Shown here: one piece after another, positions 16,760-25,284 of the stretch
How the letters are laid out: the number at the start of each line of letters is the position of its first letter
How positions within the stretch are numbered: the first letter of the stretch is position 1
IMG/VR virus record: IMGVR_UViG_3300032334_002567
Coordinates: 124,001 to 188,000 of that record
Source: a virus
DNA length: 64,000 nt
Strand: one strand, 5' to 3'
Made by a program: the position numbers and the translations under genes
The notes under the pieces: model-generated
Databases searched by the model: none
Seen by the model: the letters and a program-made list of their open reading frames with translations, nothing else
What the model was told of the DNA's origin: nothing

Positions 16760-17883
16760 GAGCTGAAGAACTGATGGAAATTGAAAAAAAAAGACAAAGT
16801 AGAAGAATAAAAGAAACAACAGTTTCAAGGTGTCAAAAGTTTTTGAATGATAAGATACAAAAAGCTATTTGTGAAAAAGGTCTCGCTAGGATTGCAATAT
16901 TTACGCACCCATCGCCAGACCCAGACGCCGTTGGAAGTCAAATGGCATTGGCATGGATGCTGAGGAAAGCCTATGAAAATATAGAGGTAGATTGTTTTTA
17001 TGATGGATGCATATCACATCCACAGAACCAAAGGATGGTCAACCTCTTAGACCCAGACTTAAAACTTTGCTCAGATTGCCACGTAGAGCAGTATGACATT
17101 AAAATTTCTGTTGACGTTATTCCCTCTCATGCTTTTTGTCCAAGTAATACTTCTTTTGATTTGGTAATAGATCATCACAAAGAGCCTCCGAATGGAACCT
17201 TCAAGGGCTTATACCTTAATTTGAAAGCGGGTAGTTCTTGTGCCACTGTCTACCAGCTTATTAAACAGCATGGGGTAGTTTTTGAAGAAGATAACGATAA
17301 TGATTCAAAGGTTGCTACCGCTTTGTTAGTGGGGATCATAACAGACACTGAGTATCAAACTTCAGACGATACAACAGAGATAGAACATAGAACTTACGCA
17401 GAAATTTTCAATTTTAGAAACCCCACTGCCTTAAAGCAAATAACTAAATATAAGCAACCAAGGGACTGGGTTCAAGCAAAAGCAAGTGTTGCAGAAAAAG
17501 CTAATGACAGAATAAAAGATGGTGTTTTAATTCATGGTATAGGCTTGATAACTATTAACAATAGAGACTTAATATCTGCGGTTGCCGATGAGATGTTATC
17601 TTGGGAAAACGTTGAGACTTCTGTTGCTTTTGCGATAGTTGATGGCTCTAGAGTAGAGGGATCTATTAGAAGCACAAACGCTGCTCTTGCTGTTCCTGCC
17701 CTGTGTAAAGAACTTGGTGGACAATATGGTGGTGGTGGTGGCAAGCTAGGAAAGGGTGCCTATCATTTTAATCTCGGCAGTCTTTCTTTGGAGAGTGATG
17801 TAGAAGAATCCTCTAAAGAAAAGTTATGGGAATGCATTAATGATAGAGAATTAAAGAGACTTTTTAGGATTATTAAGAAATAA
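16756..17883 (+). CDS. DHH/DHHA1 family phosphoesterase (NrnA/oligoribonuclease-like)
   Basis: 375 residues. Motif I HPSPDPDAVGS is at 51-61. A DVIPSH segment and LVIDHHKE (DHH, about 138) supply the Mn-binding residues. The DHHA1 substrate domain shows as VEGSIRSTNAA and a Gly-rich QYGGGGGKLGKGAYHF loop. The family cleaves very short RNAs (nanoRNA), pAp, or linear and cyclic dinucleotides. Here it may recycle nucleotides or remove signalling nucleotides; the substrate cannot be told from sequence. Confidence 0.88.
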   Translation: MRAEELMEIEKKRQSRRIKETTVSRCQKFLNDKIQKAICEKGLARIAIFTHPSPDPDAVGSQMALAWMLRKAYENIEVDCFYDGCISHPQNQRMVNLLDPDLKLCSDCHVEQYDIKISVDVIPSHAFCPSNTSFDLVIDHHKEPPNGTFKGLYLNLKAGSSCATVYQLIKQHGVVFEEDNDNDSKVATALLVGIITDTEYQTSDDTTEIEHRTYAEIFNFRNPTALKQITKYKQPRDWVQAKASVAEKANDRIKDGVLIHGIGLITINNRDLISAVADEMLSWENVETSVAFAIVDGSRVEGSIRSTNAALAVPALCKELGGQYGGGGGKLGKGAYHFNLGSLSLESDVEESSKEKLWECINDRELKRLFRIIKK

Positions 17884-17907
17884 TCAATTTTTTACTATTA
17901 TGTTTTT

Positions 17908-18090
17908 GTGGAAAAGTCTTTTGTTTTAAAATGTTTATCTTGTAAATGGTTCAAAAGAACCAACGGTCGATCTGAAGATTTGACCGATTTAAGGGAGATC
18001 AAGAGGTGTGCCAAGTGTGGTAGGCCAAGGGAATTCTCTTGTCCTAAATGTGGCAAACCCATAAAAATGCTTCGTGAGATTAAAAAATGA
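17908..18090 (+). CDS. small zinc-ribbon protein
   Basis: 60 residues from a GTG start. It has three Cys pairs: CLSC, CAKC and CPKC. The last two could form one zinc ribbon, with the first pair extending it. It is basic at the end (KMLREIKK). The stop overlaps the next gene's ATG. Probably a nucleic-acid or protein interaction module; family not identified. Confidence 0.68.
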   Translation: MEKSFVLKCLSCKWFKRTNGRSEDLTDLREIKRCAKCGRPREFSCPKCGKPIKMLREIKK

Positions 18091-19229
18091 ACTCAGTAGT
18101 GGATTTTTTAAAAAGAACATCTGAGAGGAACGGATTTAGCAGGGATCGTTTTGAAGAGAGAAAGATACCTACTGACTTTTCTAACGTTTGTATTTTACCT
18201 TTTTTTGGGGATATTAGGTCTACTTGTATACTTTCTAGCTTTATACTTCATAGATACCGACAAGAAGTTAAATCATCAAGATATTTTATTTTAGCTTCTT
18301 GGCCAGGATTTCAAGGTTTGTTTCCTTATGTAGATGAATATTGGTCTATAACTGATAATGCACATATTAAAAGCTTCTACGAAAAATCAGAAGGTTTTTT
18401 AAATAAGTCTGATTTAAATACTGTCTATACAAGGAATTTAAATGAATTTTTTAGGGATGTAATAAATGTCACAGACTTATCTGCCTATTATGATGATGGG
18501 CTTACATCTAAATTTTTTGATAAGTTCAAAGACGTTAAAAGATTCCTTCCTTTTATATCTTCTTCTGCAAACTTGAGTAGAGATTTTAACAAAGATTTGG
18601 CTAGTATGCCGGGTTTTAAAGTTTTTGTCACGCCTTCGGTCTTCATTAAAACTTGGAATAATGGTCGATCTAAGAACATTAAAACAAATATAGATTTTTG
18701 GAAAAATTTAGTTGATTATCTATTAGAGAAAAACCACACCCCAGTAATCTGGAATAACTATTTAACTCATGATTTATCACAAGAAAAGTACATAGGAAAA
18801 TGTCTTTTTTTGAATGAGATCGACATTTCACGGGTTTTATCAGCAATGAGAGCAACAGGCTTTGTATTAGACGTTTTCAATAATGTTTCTAAGTTGTCAC
18901 TTCTGGCTAGGTGTCCTTATTTGTGTGTAGATGAAAGATCTAGATATTCCAATCAAAAAGAATACGAAATAGATGATTTGTTTCCGTATATCCCAAAAAA
19001 TTATATTTATACATTTTCTACTATACTAAATGAGGGTACGAAGAACTCTTGGAATAATGATATTTTTAATTCTATCGGAAATAGAATAGAAGAAATTATT
19101 CCAGTCTTAGATAGAGACAAGTGGCCTTCTACCGGTGAATCTTTTGATAATGTTTCTTATAAGGACAGCGTCAGAAAGATAAAATCAAAAAAAATGGGAA
19201 CTAAGTTTATTCAAGTAATTAGGGATTAA
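18087..19229 (+). CDS. putative GT-B type glycosyltransferase or hypothetical protein
   Basis: 380 residues, starting inside the previous stop codon. The opening CILPFFGDIRSTCILSSFIL, a second-half start resembling the donor domain (VFVTPSVFIKTWNNGRSK), and ISRVLSAMRATGFVLDVFNN with DERSR recall heptosyltransferase-like GT-B enzymes, in which the second domain binds the sugar nucleotide. The match is weak, and a phage protein of unknown function is an equal possibility. Confidence 0.6.
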   Translation: MNSVVDFLKRTSERNGFSRDRFEERKIPTDFSNVCILPFFGDIRSTCILSSFILHRYRQEVKSSRYFILASWPGFQGLFPYVDEYWSITDNAHIKSFYEKSEGFLNKSDLNTVYTRNLNEFFRDVINVTDLSAYYDDGLTSKFFDKFKDVKRFLPFISSSANLSRDFNKDLASMPGFKVFVTPSVFIKTWNNGRSKNIKTNIDFWKNLVDYLLEKNHTPVIWNNYLTHDLSQEKYIGKCLFLNEIDISRVLSAMRATGFVLDVFNNVSKLSLLARCPYLCVDERSRYSNQKEYEIDDLFPYIPKNYIYTFSTILNEGTKNSWNNDIFNSIGNRIEEIIPVLDRDKWPSTGESFDNVSYKDSVRKIKSKKMGTKFIQVIRD

Positions 19230-19230
19230 A

Positions 19231-19479
19231 ATGGTAAAAGTCTTCCAAAAAAACCTCTCGCCAAATGCAAGTATGGCAGAAAAAGAAATAGCCTTTAAAA
19301 AAATGTTTTCTATATTTAAAAAGGCAGTAGTAGATTCAGGAATTCTACAAGAATATAAAAAGAGGGAATTCTACGAAAGTCCGGGCGAAAAAAGAAGAAG
19401 AAAGAAAAAAGAGTCAAAAAATCAACTGCTAAAGGCTAAACTAAGAGAAAATTTTCCAGAAAGATACGGTGATGCATGA
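19231..19479 (+). CDS. rpsU: ribosomal protein bS21
   Basis: 82 residues. The core FKKAVVDSGILQEYKKREFY followed by ESPGEKRRRKKKES matches bacterial bS21 (FKRSCEKAGVL...RREFYEKP...). The N-terminus has about ten extra residues and the C-terminus keeps the basic tail. bS21 sits on the 30S platform near the anti-Shine-Dalgarno region and promotes initiation. A phage copy can exchange into host ribosomes and bias initiation. It lies directly before a ribbon-helix-helix gene (overlap of 4) and near peptide deformylase. Confidence 0.92.
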   Translation: MVKVFQKNLSPNASMAEKEIAFKKMFSIFKKAVVDSGILQEYKKREFYESPGEKRRRKKKESKNQLLKAKLRENFPERYGDA

Positions 19480-19745
19480 GTGCAAATAAAATATTAAGTT
19501 TATCTATAGATACTGAATTTCAAGAGAGAGTAAAAAAAGAAGCCAAAAGAAAGAATGTGTCTGTTTCCAAATTAATCAGAGATATAGTTGAAAAAAGTTT
19601 GCCCACAGACGCAGAAGATGGCCCCGTACATGACACGGTTATTTTGAGAATTCCAAATGAAATGAAAGAGAGCAGGGAAAAGCTTGAATCTTGGTTAAAA
19701 CCAAGATTTGATAGTATAATAAAAAATCTTACTAGCTCTGTTTGA
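19476..19745 (+). CDS. ribbon-helix-helix DNA-binding protein
   Basis: 89 residues. Residues 5-40 fit the CopG/Arc fold: a strand (KILSLSIDTEFQERV) then two helices (KKEAKRKNVSVSKLIRDIVE). Such proteins bind operator DNA as dimers. A second strand-like segment (DTVILRIPNEMKESREKLES) may be another RHH unit or an oligomerisation arm. It is likely a local transcription regulator. The start overlaps the bS21 stop. Confidence 0.78.
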   Translation: MSANKILSLSIDTEFQERVKKEAKRKNVSVSKLIRDIVEKSLPTDAEDGPVHDTVILRIPNEMKESREKLESWLKPRFDSIIKNLTSSV

Positions 19746-19804
19746 TATTGTTTTTCTTTTTTTCTTTTATATGATAGCAGAAACAGAAATGGTTTCTTTG
19801 TCAT

Positions 19805-20293
19805 ATGCAAAATAAATATTCTATAATATCGATAAAAGAAGCACCAAAATCAGTTTCAACTCCTACTAAAGATCTTGTTCTTCTTTTTAAGACATGCAAT
19901 CAAATGGAGAAGCTGTGCAGAGAGAATGGTGGAGTTGGTCTACATGCCATACAAGTTGGCCTTCCTTGGGACCTATTCATTATTAATAGAAATGAAAATT
20001 ATGAGTTTTATTTTGATTGTTCTTATGAAGGCATAGGGAATACTTCTATAGCGATAGAAGGATGCCTTTCTATAAAAGATGAAACACATTTAAAACTTAG
20101 AAGATTTCAAGTTGCAAGATACTCAGAGGTGCTAGTAAAAGGCTTTAGGCTTTTATTTAGTGATGTTATAAAGTCCGAACCTTTTCAGTCTGTAGAAAAG
20201 GGTACTCAAGCAGTAATATTCCAGCATGAGATAGATCATTCTTCGGGAATTTCAATTGCGGATTTTGGAAAAGAAATTCAACTTATTACTTAG
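19805..20293 (+). CDS. def: peptide deformylase
   Basis: 162 residues. All three family motifs are present: GVGLHAIQ (43-50, for GxGxAAxQ), EGCLS (85-89, with the metal-binding Cys) and QHEIDH (140-145, two His ligands and the catalytic Glu). The enzyme removes the formyl group from nascent N-terminal Met, using Fe or Zn. Several marine phages carry one. Here it clusters with bS21, consistent with serving phage translation. Confidence 0.93.
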   Translation: MQNKYSIISIKEAPKSVSTPTKDLVLLFKTCNQMEKLCRENGGVGLHAIQVGLPWDLFIINRNENYEFYFDCSYEGIGNTSIAIEGCLSIKDETHLKLRRFQVARYSEVLVKGFRLLFSDVIKSEPFQSVEKGTQAVIFQHEIDHSSGISIADFGKEIQLIT

Positions 20294-20299
20294 GAGATT

Positions 20300-20584
20300 A
20301 TGCAAATGTTGAGTGCAAAACATCTTAAAGACGTTTGTTTGGTTGGAAGCAATTCAAGCGAAAAATGCAGGTATTTAGCAGAAGATGAAACTGAAACTTC
20401 AAAGTATTATTGTCTAAAGAAGTCTTCTAGGGCGAAAGATGTTGACATAGAATTAGAAGATTTTATAAACGAAATGAGAAAAAGAGGAAAAGATCCTTCT
20501 AAAGAAAACGTTCCTATGGGCAACAACTGTTCCGGCTATCCTATTCTTCGTCATAAAGAGCAAGGTTACGATAAAAAAAGTTAA
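20300..20584 (+). CDS. small hypothetical Cys-containing protein
   Basis: 94 residues behind TAGGAG, following peptide deformylase by 6 bases. It has four scattered Cys residues (DVCLVG, EKCRYL, KYYCLKK, GNNCSG). The pattern could form a small metal- or disulfide-stabilised fold. No family recognised. It converges on the lipoprotein gene. Confidence 0.68.
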   Translation: MQMLSAKHLKDVCLVGSNSSEKCRYLAEDETETSKYYCLKKSSRAKDVDIELEDFINEMRKRGKDPSKENVPMGNNCSGYPILRHKEQGYDKKS

Positions 20585-21076
20585 TTATTCTAGATTTGAT
20601 TCAAGAGTACCAAGCACTTGTTTTGCAATTCCTTTTTTTGCTGCTTCACGTAATATCCGATCATTTATTTCTGCGTCGTTGATATTCGTCACTTCTTTTG
20701 CAAGTATTGATATTGTTTTTTCTTTTTCTGCAATTTTATTTCTATGCCATAGAATCATTGCAATCGTAGCTATTGCGAATACAAGCATTAGGGCTCCATC
20801 TCCTTGTAGTATTTGTACCCCACTATTTTCATTGTCTGAAAGTTTTGAGCTTATGTTTATTAGTCCATTTTGTACTTCTTTTAATTGACTTCCAAGTATG
20901 TCTGTGTTTTGCTTTAATTTTCCAATCTCTGCAATTATCCCATTTTGATTAGACTTTATTTCTTCTATTTTGCCATTAGGGTTGTTGATTCTCTGTTGGC
21001 TTCTAGGGCTGAAGTTGGAACAACCGGAAATCATTAGTACAAGACAAAATATTGTTAATATCTTTATGGTTTTCAT
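20585..21076 (-). CDS. lipoprotein with coiled coil and internal membrane segment, possible spanin
   Basis: 163 residues from the ATG complementary to 21074-21076, behind GAGG. The lipoprotein signal ends LVLMISGC (Cys about 19). A Gln/Asn-rich, coiled-coil-like stretch follows to about 95. Then come a membrane segment (GALMLVFAIATIAMILW, about 105-121) and a charged 40-residue tail. A lipid anchor plus a membrane span recalls unimolecular spanins, which fuse inner and outer membranes during lysis, but the long cytoplasmic tail is atypical. No endolysin or holin was seen next to it. Confidence 0.7.
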   Translation of the reverse strand: MKTIKILTIFCLVLMISGCSNFSPRSQQRINNPNGKIEEIKSNQNGIIAEIGKLKQNTDILGSQLKEVQNGLINISSKLSDNENSGVQILQGDGALMLVFAIATIAMILWHRNKIAEKEKTISILAKEVTNINDAEINDRILREAAKKGIAKQVLGTLESNLE

Positions 21077-21096
21077 TTTTACCTCTATGGTATGTA

Positions 21097-21125
21097 TTGA
21101 CAAACAGTAAAAATTATTGTATAAA
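21097..21125 (+). promoter_or_regulatory. sigma70-type promoter
   Basis: TTGACA at 21097-21102 and TATAAA at 21120-21125 with a 17-base spacer, 34 bases upstream of the ATG at 21160. It sits in the gap between divergent genes. Confidence 0.65.
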
Positions 21126-21159
21126 GATATTCTTATTTGGTTGATAACTTGGAGGCTTT

Positions 21160-21600
21160 ATGAGCTCTTTAATGGAAATTAGTTGTGATTTTGATGATTA
21201 TGAAGAAGAATCAGAATATTCTCAAGAACAAGAAAAAGAGATGCTTTTTTTTGCAACAGCTTTTTACGGTGATGCAAAATACCTAGCAAAACAGTACATT
21301 GCCCAGTTTTTTCAAGATAAAAGACTGTTTTGTGGCGGTAAAATTCCTAGTAAACTTCTTTTAGAAGATAATAATATTTCAATAGTACTAGATTATGATA
21401 TAATAAATAGTGTAAAAAGAGCTTATAATAGTTTAAAGGACCATTCTGTTTCTTCGGAGTCTTTGGGAGAGGTTACGGGTGATATACGTTTGGTAAGTGG
21501 CATACTAGGGGATCTTGCCAAGTCTAATGTGCCACAGCAATTCGCAGGGGGAATGATGCTCCTTTATTTAAAATTGGTTGAGGGAATTAATATTGGTTAG
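21160..21600 (+). CDS. hypothetical acidic helical protein
   Basis: 146 residues behind TTGGAGG. The N-terminus is very acidic (DFDDYEEESEYSQEQEKE), followed by a predicted helical domain (KYLAKQYIAQFFQ; PQQFAGGMMLLYLKLVEG). Not recognised. It starts a short operon with the next two or three genes and is served by the promoter at 21097-21125. Confidence 0.7.
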   Translation: MSSLMEISCDFDDYEEESEYSQEQEKEMLFFATAFYGDAKYLAKQYIAQFFQDKRLFCGGKIPSKLLLEDNNISIVLDYDIINSVKRAYNSLKDHSVSSESLGEVTGDIRLVSGILGDLAKSNVPQQFAGGMMLLYLKLVEGINIG

Positions 21601-21895
21601 TAAAAAGGATTTGGACTTCTTATCGAGAGAATTTGAGAACTTTGAAGTTCCAAAAGAAAAAAGATTTTTATTAAAATACTTTAAACAAGAAGTACAGCAG
21701 GCTTTTCTGCGGTACTATTTGGTTTTTGGTAGTTATAATAATTTCGTTGACCATACTGGATTTTATTGTCAAGAAAGGTGGTTGAAGGTTCTACATAAGA
21801 AGCTTGTCGAACTTGAAAGGGTGCACAAACTCTTTAAGTCTAACATAGATTTAGAGTCATTATTACTTGTAGAATCAGGAAATTATAAACTTTAA
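21593..21895 (+). CDS. small hypothetical protein
   Basis: 100 residues if it starts at the TTG at 21593, which is preceded by GAGGGA at normal spacing inside the end of the previous gene. It is helical, aromatic and basic (KRFLLKYFKQEVQQAFLRYY). Unknown function; translation is probably coupled to the upstream gene. Confidence 0.62.
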   Translation: MVSKKDLDFLSREFENFEVPKEKRFLLKYFKQEVQQAFLRYYLVFGSYNNFVDHTGFYCQERWLKVLHKKLVELERVHKLFKSNIDLESLLLVESGNYKL

Positions 21896-21904
21896 GGAGG
21901 CCAT

Positions 21905-22270
21905 ATGGATCCAATATTTGAATCAAAATCTTCTGTGCCGAATCACCAAATAGATGCTTGGCTCGCAGCGGTTGATAAGCTCCACAAAGCAGTTGCTGAA
22001 CTACAGGCTGCTAAGGAGAAAGCCAAGAGAAAGTTAGGAACTAAAATATCTGTTCCTTCCAAAAGAAAAGAAGAAAATATGCCGCAGGATAAGAATAAGG
22101 AGAACAAGGGTAAAGATAAAGAAAAACCCGATACAGATGATTCTGAAATTGAAAAGTCATCAAAGCCTTCCAAGACTAAGAAGAAACCAGTTGAAAAAAT
22201 AGAAAAAGCAGAAAAGAAGCCCTCAACAAGGGGCAGGAAACCTAAAGTAAACAAAGAAGAAGAGGTTTAG
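21905..22270 (+). CDS. Lys/Glu-rich protein with AT-hook-like tail
   Basis: 121 residues behind AAGGAGG. The first 40 residues form a helix (DAWLAAVDKLHKAVAELQAA). The rest is a low-complexity Lys/Pro/Ser/Glu tail ending TRGRKPKVNKEEE. The RGRKP motif resembles an AT-hook, and the tail recalls histone H1-like proteins. It may bind the minor groove of AT-rich DNA and help compact phage or host DNA; this is inference. Confidence 0.72.
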   Translation: MDPIFESKSSVPNHQIDAWLAAVDKLHKAVAELQAAKEKAKRKLGTKISVPSKRKEENMPQDKNKENKGKDKEKPDTDDSEIEKSSKPSKTKKKPVEKIEKAEKKPSTRGRKPKVNKEEEV

Positions 22271-22276
22271 TTGAAC

Positions 22277-22480
22277 ATGAGCGAATATACAATTTCTTCA
22301 ATTATTAGTCGTGTCTACGGTGAATTTAAAAGCATCATAGATAAAGAAAAGAATACACCAATTGATAGCTCTAATAGTTTGTATCCTTATAGTGTAACCA
22401 CGACTACGACCACAACGTATTATACAAAGTCAAAAAAACGTGATCCCGCAAGAAGGCATAATAAAAATTATCTATCTTAA
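22277..22480 (+). CDS. small hypothetical protein
   Basis: 67 residues from the ATG at 22277. A poly-Thr stretch (SVTTTTTTTYYTKSKKRD) precedes a basic end. An alternative TTG start lies two codons upstream. Not recognised. Confidence 0.55.
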   Translation: MSEYTISSIISRVYGEFKSIIDKEKNTPIDSSNSLYPYSVTTTTTTTYYTKSKKRDPARRHNKNYLS

Positions 22481-22492
22481 AGTTTTTGTTAT

Positions 22493-22912
22493 ATGACAAA
22501 ACAAAGTTCTGAAGATAAAATTGTTCGTGGAGTTAAGAACTCTTTTGTTTTTGAGGTGTCTCAAGAACGTACTGGTATTATTTTAGTGGTCGCCAATAGG
22601 AATGAATCTTACAATAAAACAACTAAAATAAGTTGCTACCAAGGATGTGCTTTAGGGGGGTATGCATACGATACACAGTCTGATTGCTATATAATTAGTT
22701 GTGCTGACTATATTTATTTGGGAGATATACCCTTTTCTTTAAAAATGTTCGTAGAAGAAGATACAAATTGGAGCTGTAGGGTGCCTGTTCCTTCTTCAAA
22801 GATTAAAAAGTATCTTTCAAATTCTCAAAAAAGAGATGTAAAAACTTTTGTTAGTAAGTTTGACAATGAAGATTATCGTTTTTACTATATACAAGTTATT
22901 AATCCTAATTAG
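22493..22912 (+). CDS. hypothetical protein
   Basis: 139 residues. It looks beta-rich with several Cys residues (ISCYQGCALGGYAYDTQSDC) and a basic C-terminal part (PSSKIKKYLSNSQKRD). No signal peptide. It lies just before a virion-like gene, and its own role is unknown. Confidence 0.68.
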   Translation: MTKQSSEDKIVRGVKNSFVFEVSQERTGIILVVANRNESYNKTTKISCYQGCALGGYAYDTQSDCYIISCADYIYLGDIPFSLKMFVEEDTNWSCRVPVPSSKIKKYLSNSQKRDVKTFVSKFDNEDYRFYYIQVINPN

Positions 22913-22949
22913 CTGCCTATTTTTATTCACTTTACGCATAAATACAATC

Positions 22950-23657
22950 ATGGGATGCAACAACACAAATATCAATAATAGCGGGTATATTCCAAATTCA
23001 GGCTACAATTGCGTTGATGAATATGGTTGCTCGGCTGCTTGTCCAGATTTTTCAATACGCAGGAATGACACCAAGCCAGATTTCAGGCTCCAAATGCAAG
23101 ATTGTGATGGTCCTATGGACTTAACAGATCTTGTTCTGGAAAGCAGTATGTGGGCAAGGGGTAAATTAAAGTCTACGATTGAGGACGACTCTACTCAAAT
23201 ATCTTTTGCAGACAATGTTGGATTTTACCAAGTTGCTATTAATGACGTAATTATAATGGACAGACCAAGAAGCCCAGAGAAAATGTTGGTAACTGGAATA
23301 GATGAAGTTTCTAAAATTATAACGGTAGAAAGAGCCCACGACAGCACTGATGCTCAACCTTGGAAAAAAGGTTCTCCTTTAAGAATAATTAAATTTTTGA
23401 ATGCTGATGCACAAACTGAAATGCTTTATGAGGATGTAACGGAGCTTGACGGCACAGTAAACCAGAATGTTTTAATTGAAAGTTACTTTGTTTATAACTG
23501 GGACATTGCTGACACCTTACTTCCGGGTTGCTATTACTTTGAATTTAAGTTAATAAAGTTAAATGAATCTTCTGAAGTCGAATGGATGAGAAGATTTCCA
23601 ACAGACCGAGAAGGTTTTTTAATAAAGATAAATGACACAATTCCTAGCGAAGCTTAG
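22950..23657 (+). CDS. baseplate or tail structural protein (BppU N-domain-like)
   Basis: 235 residues from the ATG at 22950, with a CATAAATACA box 12-19 bases upstream and no clear Shine-Dalgarno. After a Cys/Asn-rich start, IRRNDTKPDFRLQMQDCDG and PMDLTDLVLESSMWARGK match the beta-sandwich domain found at the N-terminus of many baseplate upper and tail proteins. A CYYFEFKL segment follows, then the closing RFPTDREGFLIKI typical of that fold. It probably forms part of the tail or baseplate. The start extends into a longer frame, but the initial hydrophobic stretch looks spurious. Confidence 0.72.
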   Translation: MGCNNTNINNSGYIPNSGYNCVDEYGCSAACPDFSIRRNDTKPDFRLQMQDCDGPMDLTDLVLESSMWARGKLKSTIEDDSTQISFADNVGFYQVAINDVIIMDRPRSPEKMLVTGIDEVSKIITVERAHDSTDAQPWKKGSPLRIIKFLNADAQTEMLYEDVTELDGTVNQNVLIESYFVYNWDIADTLLPGCYYFEFKLIKLNESSEVEWMRRFPTDREGFLIKINDTIPSEA

Positions 23658-23670
23658 GTTGGAGACATAG

Positions 23671-25278
23671 ATGCCGTCAGTTGCCGAATTTCTGATTGAA
23701 AGACTGGGTAACTTTGGTGTAAAGCACATATTCGGAGTTCCCGGAGATTATCTAGTGGACTTCATCAATAGTGCAAATCAAAGCGAAAAAGTTGTTTTTG
23801 TAAACAATACTGATGAGAATCATTCTGGATTTGCAGCGGATGCTTATGCAAGAGCACATGGTATAGGTTGTGTTTGTGCCACCTACAGTGTTGGAGCATT
23901 AAAATTATGTAATGCCGTGGCAGGAGCATACGCAGAGAAGTCCCCAATAATAGTTATAAGTGGTTCTCCTGGAATTAAAGAGCGTAACGAGGACTTTCTT
24001 TTGCATCATGTTGTTGAAAGCTTTGATAATCAACAAAAAATATTTAAACATATTACATGCCATAGTGTTGTTCTAGACGATGCCACTACGGCTGGCTGGA
24101 AGATTGATAATGCCTTAGAAATTATAAAACAAAATAAGCAACCAATTTATATTGAGTTACCCAGAGACATTGCAACACAGCCGATTAAATATGATGTCTA
24201 CAGACAAGGCACACCAGAAAGCCAAAAGAGCGATGAAGATTCCCTGAAAGATTCTATACAAGAAACCGCTGAGTGGTTGGTTTTATCAAAGAATCCTGTG
24301 ATTATGGTTGGGGTTCAAATCACTAGATTTGGCTTAAATGAACAGCTAATTAGGTTTGCAGAAAAACATAATATTCCGATGGTCACGACACTTTTGAGTA
24401 AGTCATCTGTGAATGAAGACCATCCTCTTTTTGCCGGTGTTTATTGCGGAAATCAAACTAGCCAAGATCATGTTAGAAATATTGTAGACGGATCAGACTG
24501 TCTACTAATATTGGGTGAAATGCTTACTGATATGATTGCTGGGTTCGAAACGCCAAAGTTTACTAAAAAACAAATTATATTTTGCTCAACAGAAGGGTTA
24601 AAAATTAAGAATCATGTTTTTAAAGACGTAAAATTTTTAGATTTCTGTAGAGGGTTTTTTAAGTTAGAGCTTGGCAAAAAAGAAGCCCCATGCATAAAAA
24701 AACCAGAAATTCTAGAATTTGTTCCTTCTAACAATACGATAACTGTTGAAAGATTCTTTCAAAAAATAAACAGTATTTTAAATGAAAAAGTTGCTGTTGT
24801 AGCTGATATAGGTGAATGTCTATTAGGTGCATCTAGTTTGAAAGTTTGTCAACATCATTTTATAAGCCCTGCTTTTTATTGCAGTATGGGCTTAGCGATT
24901 CCCGGAGCACTTGGGCTTCAATTGGCAAAGCCCAATATTCGTCCCATAGTTTTAGTTGGTGACGGAGCTTTCCAGATGTCGCTATCAGAATTAAGTACAA
25001 TACTCCAACATAAATTAAATCCGATTGTATTTGTTTTAAATAATAAAGGATATGCAACAGAAAAATTACTTGAAAAAAATATTTCTATAAGAGACTGGAA
25101 TTACCATAAAGTATTTGATATGATGGTTGGTGGTTTTGGATATAAAGCAGTAACAGAAGAAGAACTAGAAAGTTCTATAAAATTGGCTTTAAATTCAGTT
25201 GAACTTTCTGTTATTAATGTATGTCTAGAAACCGGTTCTTCTTTACTAAAAGGTATCAATAGTTCTCCAAAGGCATAA
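23671..25278 (+). CDS. thiamine-diphosphate 2-oxoacid decarboxylase (pyruvate/indolepyruvate decarboxylase type)
   Basis: 535 residues, the usual length of this family. The cofactor-activating Glu is at about 49 (DENHSGFAADAYARA). The PDC-type His pair is at 112-113 (LLHHVVES), which argues against acetolactate synthase. The ThDP/Mg motif starts at about 430 (GDGAFQM) and ends NNKGYATEKLLE near 457. Non-oxidative decarboxylation of pyruvate or an aryl-pyruvate would give CO2 and an aldehyde. The next operon genes are IF-3, an unknown, and an aldehyde dehydrogenase able to oxidise that aldehyde. Substrate undetermined. Confidence 0.92.
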   Translation: MPSVAEFLIERLGNFGVKHIFGVPGDYLVDFINSANQSEKVVFVNNTDENHSGFAADAYARAHGIGCVCATYSVGALKLCNAVAGAYAEKSPIIVISGSPGIKERNEDFLLHHVVESFDNQQKIFKHITCHSVVLDDATTAGWKIDNALEIIKQNKQPIYIELPRDIATQPIKYDVYRQGTPESQKSDEDSLKDSIQETAEWLVLSKNPVIMVGVQITRFGLNEQLIRFAEKHNIPMVTTLLSKSSVNEDHPLFAGVYCGNQTSQDHVRNIVDGSDCLLILGEMLTDMIAGFETPKFTKKQIIFCSTEGLKIKNHVFKDVKFLDFCRGFFKLELGKKEAPCIKKPEILEFVPSNNTITVERFFQKINSILNEKVAVVADIGECLLGASSLKVCQHHFISPAFYCSMGLAIPGALGLQLAKPNIRPIVLVGDGAFQMSLSELSTILQHKLNPIVFVLNNKGYATEKLLEKNISIRDWNYHKVFDMMVGGFGYKAVTEEELESSIKLALNSVELSVINVCLETGSSLLKGINSSPKA

Positions 25279-25284
25279 AAAATA

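Noticed and set aside
23671-25278. Acetolactate synthase instead of decarboxylase
   Set aside because: The adjacent His pair (LLHHVVES) and the aligned Glu region fit pyruvate/indolepyruvate decarboxylases. Acetolactate synthases lack this His pair.
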